Shown: piece by piece, positions 1 to 6,967 of the stretch | Layout of the letters: every line of letters begins with the position of its first letter | Numbering within the stretch: position 1 is the stretch's first letter | Assembly: GCA_045616225.1 (NCBI GenBank) | Contig: JAZLGI010000081.1 | Coordinates: 1-8,573, forward strand | Direction: 5' to 3' | DNA length: 8,573 bases | Source of the DNA: JAZLGI01 sp045616225 | Lineage (GTDB): Bacteria > Spirochaetota > Spirochaetia > Sphaerochaetales > Sphaerochaetaceae | Translations under genes and position numbers: made by a program | Notes under the pieces: generated by a model | Seen by the model: the letters and a program-made list of their open reading frames with translations, nothing else | Database searches by the model: none | What the model was told of the DNA's origin: nothing

Positions 1-1499
1 TTTTCTGTAAGGGTGCAAACTGGATTCCTTTGGATGCAAGACCGTTGAGACAGACCGCAGAAAGATTTGACAAAATTATAAAAGATGTCAGAGATGCAAA
101 CATGAATATGCTTAGACTGTGGGGTGGCGGATGGTATGAAAAAGAAGAATTCTATGATGCCTGTGATAAGTATGGAATTCTTATTTGGCATGATCTTATG
201 TTCAGTTGTTCTGTTTATCCTACGGACCAATGGTTCCTTGACAGTGTTAAATATGAACTTACAGACCAGATAAGAAGGCTTAAAAGCAGGACTTCCATTG
301 CACTCTGGTGTGGCAATAATGAATGTTTAGGGGCTTTGACATGGTATGAGGAAACTCTGGCAGATATGCCAAAGTATTTAAAAGACTATGAAAAGCTTTA
401 TACAAACTGGATAGATGAAATCATAAGAAAAGAAGACCCAAAGAGAATGTACTGGCCGTCAAGTCCTTGTGCCGGTCCGGGAGATTATTCTGACAACTGG
501 CATTCTGACGGGAACGGAGATATGCATTTCTGGACAGTTTGGCATGAGAGAAAAGATTTTGAAGTTTATCAGACGGTTCGCCCAAGGTTTTGTTCAGAGT
601 TTGGCTATCAGAGTTTTCCTTCTTTAAGTGAGGCTAAATCTTTCCTGAAAGAAGGTGAGTTTAATCTTACAAGCCGTGATATGGATCATCATCAGAGAAA
701 TGATGCCGGAAATTCTATAATAATTGAGATGTTTACAAGGTATTTCAAGATGCCTTATGGATTTGCAAACCAGTTGTATCTTTCTCAGATTCAGCAGGCT
801 TTGGCTATAGAGACGGCTGTTACCTACTGGAGAAGTCTTATGCCTTACTGCATGGGAACTTTATTCTGGCAGTTGAATGATGTCTGGCCTGTTTCTTCAT
901 GGTCCAGTGTTGAGTATTCCGGAAAGTGGAAACCTCTTATGTATGCAGCAAAGAGGTTCTATTCAAGCATTGCACCTCTTGCATATATAAAGGATGATGA
1001 GCTTGTTGTCTGCGTTGCAAATGACAGTCCGGACAATAAGACACTTTCCTGCGATATTTCTCTTTTGAGTTTTGACGGTAAGACTATTTGGAAGAAGTCT
1101 AAATCTGTAAAGTCTGTAAGTATGGGTGTTCAAACTGTTTTAAAACAAAAACTCAAAGATATAGACAGGGAAAAATCATTTGTCGTTGTTTCTGCAAATT
1201 CAGTGGAAAAGACACTTCTTCTTACGAGACCAAAATATGCAGAGATAAAAAATCCGGGTCTTGAAATATCTGACATTTCAAAGAAAGACGGTTGTTTTTG
1301 CATCAATCTTAATTCAAAGAATCCTGCTTTCTTTACAGTGTTGGATTGCAATGATATCAAGGGAAAATTTGAAGATAATGACTTTACTGTAATTGGAAAG
1401 AAATCTGTTATGTTTAAGCCTGAAGAAGATATAGAACTTGAGTATTTCAGAAAGAATCTAAAAGTCTATGATTTGTTTTCAAGTTTTCAGGAGAAATGA
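1..1499 (+). CDS. Beta-mannosidase, GH2 family, C-terminal part (5' end outside window)
   Basis: A retaining glycoside hydrolase that should remove terminal beta-linked mannose from oligosaccharides. The reading frame is open from the first full codon at position 3, and the residues before the TTG at 30 (GANWIP) already belong to the conserved start of the GH2 catalytic barrel, so the true start and the N-terminal sugar-binding and Ig-like domains lie upstream. Visible family marks are LRLWGGGWYE (about 114-143), the WCGNNE motif with the general acid/base Glu at 321-323, and SEFGYQSFPS with the nucleophile Glu at 597-599. The barrel ends near 960 (LFWQLNDVWP at about 861-890) and a beta-rich C-terminal domain follows. 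No membrane segment is seen; whether a signal peptide exists cannot be judged. It is the first visible gene of the operon and its stop overlaps the cutC start. Another GH2 activity is possible, but the motifs fit beta-mannosidase best. Confidence 0.88.
   Translation, partial: FCKGANWIPLDARPLRQTAERFDKIIKDVRDANMNMLRLWGGGWYEKEEFYDACDKYGILIWHDLMFSCSVYPTDQWFLDSVKYELTDQIRRLKSRTSIALWCGNNECLGALTWYEETLADMPKYLKDYEKLYTNWIDEIIRKEDPKRMYWPSSPCAGPGDYSDNWHSDGNGDMHFWTVWHERKDFEVYQTVRPRFCSEFGYQSFPSLSEAKSFLKEGEFNLTSRDMDHHQRNDAGNSIIIEMFTRYFKMPYGFANQLYLSQIQQALAIETAVTYWRSLMPYCMGTLFWQLNDVWPVSSWSSVEYSGKWKPLMYAAKRFYSSIAPLAYIKDDELVVCVANDSPDNKTLSCDISLLSFDGKTIWKKSKSVKSVSMGVQTVLKQKLKDIDREKSFVVVSANSVEKTLLLTRPKYAEIKNPGLEISDISKKDGCFCINLNSKNPAFFTVLDCNDIKGKFEDNDFTVIGKKSVMFKPEEDIELEYFRKNLKVYDLFSSFQEK
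1489..1493 (+). promoter_or_regulatory. Ribosome binding site deciding the CutC start
   Basis: AGGAG lies inside the end of the beta-mannosidase gene. Two ATG codons follow in frame, at 1496 and 1499. The spacing is 2 bases to the first and 5 to the second, so the second is the better initiator. Known CutC proteins also begin with one Met followed by a short strand. Confidence 0.6.
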
Positions 1500-2239
1500 T
1501 GAAGAAGATAATTGAGATTTGTCTTGAGAGTGCTCAAAGTGTTTTAGCTGCACAAAACGGAGGTGCAGACAGGGTAGAGCTTTGTTCAGATCTTTTTGAA
1601 GGTGGTCTTACTCCTACTTTGGGTACTTTTCTTACAGCAAGAAAACTTGCTCCAAACATAAAGATTAACGTAATGATAAGACCAAGAGGCGGAGATTTTT
1701 GTTATCTGGATTCTGAATTTGAGGTCATGAAAGAAGATTTGAGAATCTTCAAAGAAGCAGGAGCAGACGGTTTGGTCTTTGGAATCCTAACTCCGGAAGG
1801 TGAGATAGATGAGGCAAGAACAAAGGTTCTCATAGATGCTGCAGGAGATTTGCCTGTAACTTTTCACAGGGCTTTTGATATGACAAGAAATGCAGAAAAG
1901 AGCCTTGAGACTTTAATTAAACTTGGAGCCAAAAGAGTTCTTACAAGTGGATTGGAGCCAACAGTTCCTGAAGGAGCTCAGCTTCTTAAAGAGCTTGTAA
2001 AACAGGCAGGTGACAGGATAATAGTTATGCCGGGGTGCGGACTCAGTGAGAGAAACTTCAAGGCAATGGATGAAATCATAGGAGCCAAAGAATATCATTT
2101 TGCACTTCCTTATGAATATAAAAGCAAGATGGAATATCATCCTCAGCATATTTACATGGGCGGAATGCTTAGGCAAAGTGAGTTTATGCTGTCAGGAACA
2201 AGCGAAGAGAGGGTTAAAACAGTATGTCAGACATGTTAG
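1499..2239 (+). CDS. cutC: CutC family protein (TIM barrel, PF03932)
   Basis: A 246-residue protein close to the usual family length (about 248 in E. coli). Hallmark stretches appear in order: GADRVELC (22-29), EGGLTPTLG (34-42), RPRGGDFCY (61-69), TFHRAFDM (121-128) and RVLTSG (146-151), the pattern of a CutC phosphate-type TIM barrel. No signal peptide or membrane segment is seen, so it is cytoplasmic. The family name comes from copper tolerance in E. coli, but that phenotype was later tied to the small RNA MicL encoded at the 3' end of cutC, so the biochemical role is open. Here it sits between a mannosidase and an acetyltransferase with no metal gene nearby, which suggests a role in sugar metabolism (inference). 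The start could also be the ATG at 1496. Its end overlaps the next gene by 16 bases. Confidence 0.9.
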   Translation: MKKIIEICLESAQSVLAAQNGGADRVELCSDLFEGGLTPTLGTFLTARKLAPNIKINVMIRPRGGDFCYLDSEFEVMKEDLRIFKEAGADGLVFGILTPEGEIDEARTKVLIDAAGDLPVTFHRAFDMTRNAEKSLETLIKLGAKRVLTSGLEPTVPEGAQLLKELVKQAGDRIIVMPGCGLSERNFKAMDEIIGAKEYHFALPYEYKSKMEYHPQHIYMGGMLRQSEFMLSGTSEERVKTVCQTC

Positions 2240-2691
2240 TAGATTTATTAAAGATTCCTTCTGCAGAACCTGTTGTTCAGGAACTTGGGAAAAAGGGAAT
2301 ACGCATTGTCAGGGCAATGACTCCAAATCTTTATCATGTTACTTCTTTTGTAGAGAAGGTAACAGGATTAAGAGCCAAGGGGGAAGCTACGGTTTGTTTT
2401 TCCAATAAGCCTGTTTCCTGTTTTATAGCATTAAAAGGAGATGAGATTATTGGCTATGCCTGCTATGACGCAACTATGAATAATTTCTTTGGTCCCACAG
2501 AGGTTTTGAAAGAATATCAGGGGCTTGGTATTGGCAAGGCTCTTCTTTTAAGATGCCTTGAATCTATGAAGGCAAATGGATATGCCTATGCTATTATTGG
2601 AAGCGCCGGACCAACACATTTTTATGAAAAGTGCTGCGGTGCAAAAGTCATAGAAGATACAACTCCGGGAATTTATAAGGACATGATATGA
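2224..2691 (+). CDS. GNAT family N-acetyltransferase
   Basis: A 155-residue acyltransferase that should move an acetyl group from acetyl-CoA to an amine. The GNAT core is clear: a strand EIIGYACYDA (74-83), FFGPTEVLKEYQ (88-99), the acetyl-CoA pyrophosphate loop QGLGIGKA (99-106), helix LLLRCLESMKANGY, and the late segment AYAIIGSAGPTHFYEKCCGAK (about 121-141) in which Tyr134 is at the place of the usual proton donor. The first 50 residues are more variable. The substrate is unknown. The start at 2224 overlaps cutC by 16 bases and has GAGAGGG about 10 bases upstream; an in-frame ATG at 2233 is an alternative but is too far from that site. Lying directly before an amino-sugar phosphorylase, it may act on glucosamine units or their derivatives, which is inference from position only. 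Confidence 0.85.
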   Translation: MSDMLVDLLKIPSAEPVVQELGKKGIRIVRAMTPNLYHVTSFVEKVTGLRAKGEATVCFSNKPVSCFIALKGDEIIGYACYDATMNNFFGPTEVLKEYQGLGIGKALLLRCLESMKANGYAYAIIGSAGPTHFYEKCCGAKVIEDTTPGIYKDMI

Positions 2692-5051
2692 AATACGGTT
2701 ATTTTGATAATGAAAACAGAGAGTATGTTGTAACAAGGCCTGATGTTCCTGTTTCATGGACAAATTATCTTGGAACAGGCACTACCGGTACTGTAATTTC
2801 TCACAATGCCGGTGGATATATGTTTCACAAAGACCCTGAAACACACAGAGTTACGAGATTCAGGGCAAATGCAATTCCTTTGGACAGACCGGGACACTAT
2901 GTTTACATAAAAGACTGCACAGATAATGATTACTGGAGCATTTCATGGCAACCTGTAGGAAAAGACTTCAATAATGCAGAATATACGTGCAGACACGGTC
3001 TTTCTTACTCTGTTTTTGAATGTGACTATAAGAAAATCAAGGCTTCTCAGAAGTTGTTTATTCCAATTGGAAAAAACTGTGAATTGTGGGATGTTACTAT
3101 TACAAACAATGACTCTGTTTCAAGGAAACTCAAGGTTTTTGGCTATTGTGAGTTCTCATTTAACATTATTGAGATAGACAATCAGAACTTTCAGATGAGT
3201 ATGTATTGCAGTGGTTCACGCTTTGAAGACAATGTTATTGAATGTGATAACTTCTACAATCCAAAGATGTATCATTTCTTTACTTCTTCCATGGAAGCTT
3301 CTTCTTATGATTGTCTGAGAGATTCTTTCATTGGCCCATACAGAACAGAAACAAATCCTGTTGGTGTTGAAAACGGATTCCTTTCCAACAGCACAGAGCT
3401 TGGCAACAATCAATGCGGTGCAATCTGCCACGAGATTTCTCTTAACCCGGGAGAGAGCAAAAGAATTGTTTTTATGCTTGGTGTGGGTAATCTGGAAGAC
3501 GGAAAGGAAACAAGAGCCAGGTATTCTGACTTTAATTATGTAGATTCTGCATTTTCTGATTTAAAGGCTTATTGGAAGAAAAAGACAGATACTTTGCAGA
3601 TTAAGACACCTAACGGCAATATGAATACCATGTTAAACACATGGAACCTCTACCAAAGTGAGACAAATGTTGTTTTCAGCAGATTTGCCTCTTTCATTGA
3701 AGTTGGCGGAAGAACAGGTCTTGGTTACAGAGATACTGCACAGGATGCAATGTGTGTAATTCCTTCAAACCCAACTTGGTGCAAGAAGAGAATTGTTCAG
3801 CTTCTGAGGGGGCTTACATCTACAGGTTACGGATTGCACTTATTTGAGCCTGATGTTTTTGACCCTGATGTTGTAAAAGAAGAACCGTTTAAATCTCCTA
3901 CTGTAAAACCTACACCTGAGGCATCTTCTATGGTTCACGGACTCAAAGATACCTGTAGTGATGATGCTCTTTGGCTTATTCCTTCTATTTGTGAGTATGT
4001 TAAAGAAACAGGTGATACAGCTTTTCTTGACGAGGAATATGGCTATGCAGATGGTGGCAAAGGCTCTGTTTGGGACCATATAGAGAGAATTCTTAACTTC
4101 AGTTCTCAACAGGTTGGAAAACATGGTATTTGTCTTGGACTGCGAGCAGACTGGAATGACTGTCTTAATCTTGGCGGAGGGGAAAGTGCCCTTGTTTCAT
4201 TTTTGCATTTCTGGGCTTTGGACGAGTACATTAAGCTTCTTAAATTCTGCAAAAGAGATTCGTCTTTATTTGAGCAAATGCAGAATTCTGTAAAAGTTGC
4301 ATGTGAACGTGAGCTTTGGGACGGAAAATGGTATCTCAGAGGATTTACAAAGTCAGGAAGAAAGATTGGTACTTTTGAAGACTCAGAAGGAAAGGTTCAT
4401 CTTGAGTCAAATTCCTGGGCAATATGTAGTGGTCTTGCTACAGGCGACCATGCAGAACTTGCACTTAAGGCAATTGATGAGCATTTGTACAGTCCTTGGG
4501 GTATTCATCTTAACTGGCCTAGTTACGGAACTCCAAATGATGAGATTGGTTTTATTACAAGAGTATACAAGGGAATTAAGGAAAACGGAGCTATTTTTAG
4601 CCATCCTAATCCTTGGGCTTGGGTCGCAGCAGCAAAGCTTGGTCACGGAAATCTTGCAATGAAGTTCTACGATTCTCTTTGTCCTGCAGCTCAGAATGAC
4701 AAGATTGAGATAAGACAAAGCGAACCTTATTCTTACTGTCAGTTTATTATGGGAAAAGACCATACTGCATTTGGAAGGGCAAGACATCCTTGGCTTACAG
4801 GAAGTGCCGGTTGGGCATATTTTGCTTCCAGTCATTATATTTTGGGTATAAGACCGGACTATGAAGGTCTTGTTATAGATCCTTGTATTCCTTCTGAGTG
4901 GGATGGTTTTAAGGTAGAACGGCAGATACGTGGTGCAAAGTACAACATTACGGTTTTGAATCCAAATCATTTGGAAAAGGGGAAAATTACAGTCATTCCT
5001 TATGCTGCTGCCGGTTCTGTTAACGATATTACCGTAGAAATGAAGGCTTAA
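2688..5051 (+). CDS. chbP: GH94 phosphorylase, probably N,N'-diacetylchitobiose phosphorylase
   Basis: A 787-residue inverting phosphorylase expected to split GlcNAc-beta-1,4-GlcNAc with phosphate into GlcNAc-1-phosphate and GlcNAc in the cytoplasm, saving one ATP. The N-terminal beta-sandwich starts with KYGYFDNENREYV; the (alpha/alpha)6 barrel holds GGRTGLGYRD (340-349) and GLRADWNDCLNLGGGES (484-500) with the general acid Asp491; phosphate-site residues are His639 in SHPNP and Thr704-Gly705 in WLTG. From memory of the families, a Val in TRVYKG (Val626), Arg342-Thr343, and the short loop after DWNDCLNL match the Vibrio proteolyticus chitobiose enzyme, whereas cellobiose phosphorylases have a Tyr, a different GRG segment and a long insertion. 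The C-terminal strand region is about 10-14 residues shorter than usual. ATGA overlap with the previous gene; AAGGA lies 6 bases before the start. Cellobiose phosphorylase is the main alternative. Confidence 0.85.
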   Translation: MKYGYFDNENREYVVTRPDVPVSWTNYLGTGTTGTVISHNAGGYMFHKDPETHRVTRFRANAIPLDRPGHYVYIKDCTDNDYWSISWQPVGKDFNNAEYTCRHGLSYSVFECDYKKIKASQKLFIPIGKNCELWDVTITNNDSVSRKLKVFGYCEFSFNIIEIDNQNFQMSMYCSGSRFEDNVIECDNFYNPKMYHFFTSSMEASSYDCLRDSFIGPYRTETNPVGVENGFLSNSTELGNNQCGAICHEISLNPGESKRIVFMLGVGNLEDGKETRARYSDFNYVDSAFSDLKAYWKKKTDTLQIKTPNGNMNTMLNTWNLYQSETNVVFSRFASFIEVGGRTGLGYRDTAQDAMCVIPSNPTWCKKRIVQLLRGLTSTGYGLHLFEPDVFDPDVVKEEPFKSPTVKPTPEASSMVHGLKDTCSDDALWLIPSICEYVKETGDTAFLDEEYGYADGGKGSVWDHIERILNFSSQQVGKHGICLGLRADWNDCLNLGGGESALVSFLHFWALDEYIKLLKFCKRDSSLFEQMQNSVKVACERELWDGKWYLRGFTKSGRKIGTFEDSEGKVHLESNSWAICSGLATGDHAELALKAIDEHLYSPWGIHLNWPSYGTPNDEIGFITRVYKGIKENGAIFSHPNPWAWVAAAKLGHGNLAMKFYDSLCPAAQNDKIEIRQSEPYSYCQFIMGKDHTAFGRARHPWLTGSAGWAYFASSHYILGIRPDYEGLVIDPCIPSEWDGFKVERQIRGAKYNITVLNPNHLEKGKITVIPYAAAGSVNDITVEMKA

Positions 5052-6239
5052 ATGAAAAAGTTAACTGAGAGTAATACTCTTGTAATTCTTACTGCCCTGA
5101 AAACGACAATTGAAACGTTTGCAGGGCCGTTTCTTGCTGCATATTTTGTTTCCAGCACAATGGAGTCTCTTTCCCTTTTGGTAAAGTATTACATTATTCT
5201 TTATACAATATGCGCCGTTATTTCTCCTTTGGTTGCTGGTTTTGGTAAAAGGGGAAAGCTCCACAGGGCTTTTTCCCTGGGGATTATGTTTGGTTTTTTC
5301 TCGATTTTGTTCATAGTAATCATGAAGGAGAAGCTTCCTTCTTATTACTATCTTCTTGCTCTTTTATACGGAATTGGGGAGCAGTTTTTCTACTACCCGT
5401 TTAATATTTTTGTCATAGAAAAGGTAGAAGATGAAGAGCGTGAGAAGTTTGAAAATTCAAGGGTACTTGCAACAAAAATTACTGCAATTTTAATTCCCGT
5501 TATTCTTGGCGGTATAATTTCCAGTTCTGATTTTCCCAGAACTGCAATTATTATTCTGTTTCTTTCTGCTGCTATGGTTGGCTTTTCTTTTAATATTAAA
5601 AAGGTAGAGTACAGTTCTAAGCTGGATTTTAAGAGTGCTTTTAAAGCTTTGAAAAAGACAGAGAGTTCCAGAAGTCTTATGTTGTTTGAGTTTACTCAGG
5701 GAATGTACGGAATTCTTACCGGTTTTGTGTTCCCTGCACTTGTTTTTATGAACAACAGGTCTAATACCGGTTTGGGCTTTATTACTTCCTTAAGTTCACT
5801 TTTGTTTGTTGGTTTTCAGATTATCTACGTTTTGATAAAGCTTAAGCATGATTCTTTCAGTAATGTGGTTTTATGGGTTTGTCCTTTCTTGAGTGTCATT
5901 CCTCTTGTTGTTTATTGTGTAAAACCGGGTTTTATCACCATTGTTGTTGCCTATGTTATGTACACGGTATTTCAGGGGATTTACATGATTTGCGGAAATG
6001 CAATCAGATTTAGTTCAATGCACCATGAGCAGAGTGTTTTGGGGCATGATGAGCTTTTGATTATAAGGGAGGCTGTCCTGGCTTTAGGGCGTTGCCTGGC
6101 TATGATTGTTTTTCTTGTTTTCTTAAAGGTTTTGCCTTCTTCTGTTCCTTATGTTTTCATGGGACTTGTGAGTATAATTATTGTTAATTCTTTTATAGTA
6201 AGAAAAATGGGGTTAAATTGCTTGAAGGAGGAGCTATGA
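5052..6239 (+). CDS. MFS family transporter
   Basis: A 395-residue inner-membrane protein with about 12 hydrophobic helices, roughly at 9-31, 45-64, 73-91, 98-122, 142-158, 164-181, 213-233, 241-263, 271-290, 293-315, 341-360 and 364-384. The basic, charged stretch at about 181-208 is the usual central cytoplasmic loop between two six-helix halves. A GKRGK segment after helix 2 is at the place of the family's loop 2-3 motif, and a charged segment with REAVLALGR (339-347) precedes helix 11. The start codon directly follows the previous stop (TAAATG) with GAAGG 5 bases upstream, so translation is coupled to the phosphorylase. Context suggests import of the disaccharide or oligosaccharide handled by the neighbours, but the substrate cannot be read from the sequence, and export of a sugar or drug cannot be excluded. 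Confidence 0.85.
   Translation: MKKLTESNTLVILTALKTTIETFAGPFLAAYFVSSTMESLSLLVKYYIILYTICAVISPLVAGFGKRGKLHRAFSLGIMFGFFSILFIVIMKEKLPSYYYLLALLYGIGEQFFYYPFNIFVIEKVEDEEREKFENSRVLATKITAILIPVILGGIISSSDFPRTAIIILFLSAAMVGFSFNIKKVEYSSKLDFKSAFKALKKTESSRSLMLFEFTQGMYGILTGFVFPALVFMNNRSNTGLGFITSLSSLLFVGFQIIYVLIKLKHDSFSNVVLWVCPFLSVIPLVVYCVKPGFITIVVAYVMYTVFQGIYMICGNAIRFSSMHHEQSVLGHDELLIIREAVLALGRCLAMIVFLVFLKVLPSSVPYVFMGLVSIIIVNSFIVRKMGLNCLKEEL
6225..6231 (+). promoter_or_regulatory. Strong ribosome binding site deciding the creatininase-family start
   Basis: AAGGAGG, followed by another AG, lies 4 bases before the ATG at 6236. It is the best Shine-Dalgarno match in the window and lies inside the last codons of the transporter gene. 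It rules out the in-frame TTG at 6218, which would place the site inside the coding region. Confidence 0.8.
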
Positions 6240-6967
6240 ATAATTCTGTACTTTATCATGAACTTACACCGTCTGTAATTATGCAGAGGATAAAAGATTT
6301 TCCGGTTGGTTATCTTCCTCTTGGTACTTTGGAGTGGCATAGTTGGCATCTTCCTTTGGGAACAGATGCCATTGAGGGATATGAGCTGTTTAAAAAGCTT
6401 GCAGAAAAAATTGGAGGGCTTGTTTTTCCTCCGCTTTTTCTTGGACCTGATATTACTTTGGAAAAGGATGGGAAGACTTTCTACGGAATGGAAGTTTATG
6501 GTTCTTACGGTACAAAGGTTCCTTATGAGGTTCAGCAGCTTCCTGCCGGTTGTTATTGGGTAGATAATGAGGTCTTTCATTCTGTCATTGAGGGTGTTGT
6601 AAGAAATGCAGCAAGGGTTGGCATAAAAGTATTGGTTGGAACAGGGCATTGTCCGTCTTCTGCTTTCTTTGCCTCTATGGCAGATGAAATGAAGAAGAAA
6701 TACAATGTTTCTTTAATAACTCCGGATATGGATAATCCAAATGTGTTGTTTGTTCCGGATCATGCTGCAAAGATAGAAACTTCAAATATCATGTTCTTAC
6801 GTCCTGAGCTTGTTCATATGGAAAATCTTGATGGCAGTTATCCTTTTGGTATAGACGGTGATGACCCTCAGATTTCTTCTTCTGCAAAACTTGGGGAGGA
6901 GACTGTTGTTGCTGTAATGGCTCATTTGGAAAAGCTTATTGCAAAGGCTTTGAAAGAATTGTCCTGA
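6236..6967 (+). CDS. Creatininase family amidohydrolase
   Basis: A 243-residue soluble protein of the creatininase fold, a metal-dependent family that opens amide bonds in small molecules (creatininase, the mycofactocin peptidase MftE, the formamide hydrolase ArfB). Near the N-terminus the motif GTLEWHSWHLPLGTDA (30-45) supplies the expected metal ligands Glu33, His35 and Asp44 with the same spacing as Glu34, His36 and Asp45 of Pseudomonas creatininase. DHAAKIETS (175-183) is the usual C-terminal signature. The central NGHGGN-type motif is altered to TGHCPSSA: the His (138) is kept, but the glycines and Asn are replaced. The ATGA overlap with the transporter and the strong ribosome binding site fix the start. 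The substrate is unknown; a role in handling an N-acyl sugar or other amide in this pathway is only a guess. Its 3' end overlaps the convergent epimerase gene. Confidence 0.85.
   Translation: MNNSVLYHELTPSVIMQRIKDFPVGYLPLGTLEWHSWHLPLGTDAIEGYELFKKLAEKIGGLVFPPLFLGPDITLEKDGKTFYGMEVYGSYGTKVPYEVQQLPAGCYWVDNEVFHSVIEGVVRNAARVGIKVLVGTGHCPSSAFFASMADEMKKKYNVSLITPDMDNPNVLFVPDHAAKIETSNIMFLRPELVHMENLDGSYPFGIDGDDPQISSSAKLGEETVVAVMAHLEKLIAKALKELS

Larger units (their letters stand above)
1..6967 (+). other. Probable single transcription unit (glycan-use operon)
   Basis: Six same-strand genes are joined with overlaps of 1, 16, 4, 0 and 4 bases, and no gap large enough for a promoter or terminator is present. 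The operon promoter is upstream of the window. No intrinsic terminator is evident just after 6967, where the opposite-strand epimerase gene already begins to overlap. Confidence 0.8.

Noticed and set aside
30..1499. TTG at 30 as the real start of the beta-mannosidase
   Set aside because: The in-frame codons before it (from position 3) encode conserved GH2 residues, so the gene enters from outside the window.
4407..4970. 187-codon minus-strand reading frame opposite the GH94 gene
   Set aside because: It lies wholly within a clearly conserved coding gene, has no ribosome binding site evidence and no recognisable domain; a shadow frame.
6218..6235. TTG at 6218 as the start of the creatininase-family gene
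   Set aside because: The strong AAGGAGG would be inside the coding region; the ATG at 6236 is at ideal distance and gives the normal family N-terminus.
6149..6649. 166-codon minus-strand reading frame opposite the transporter and creatininase junction
   Set aside because: Antisense to two conserved genes and to the strong ribosome binding site between them; no protein family recognised.
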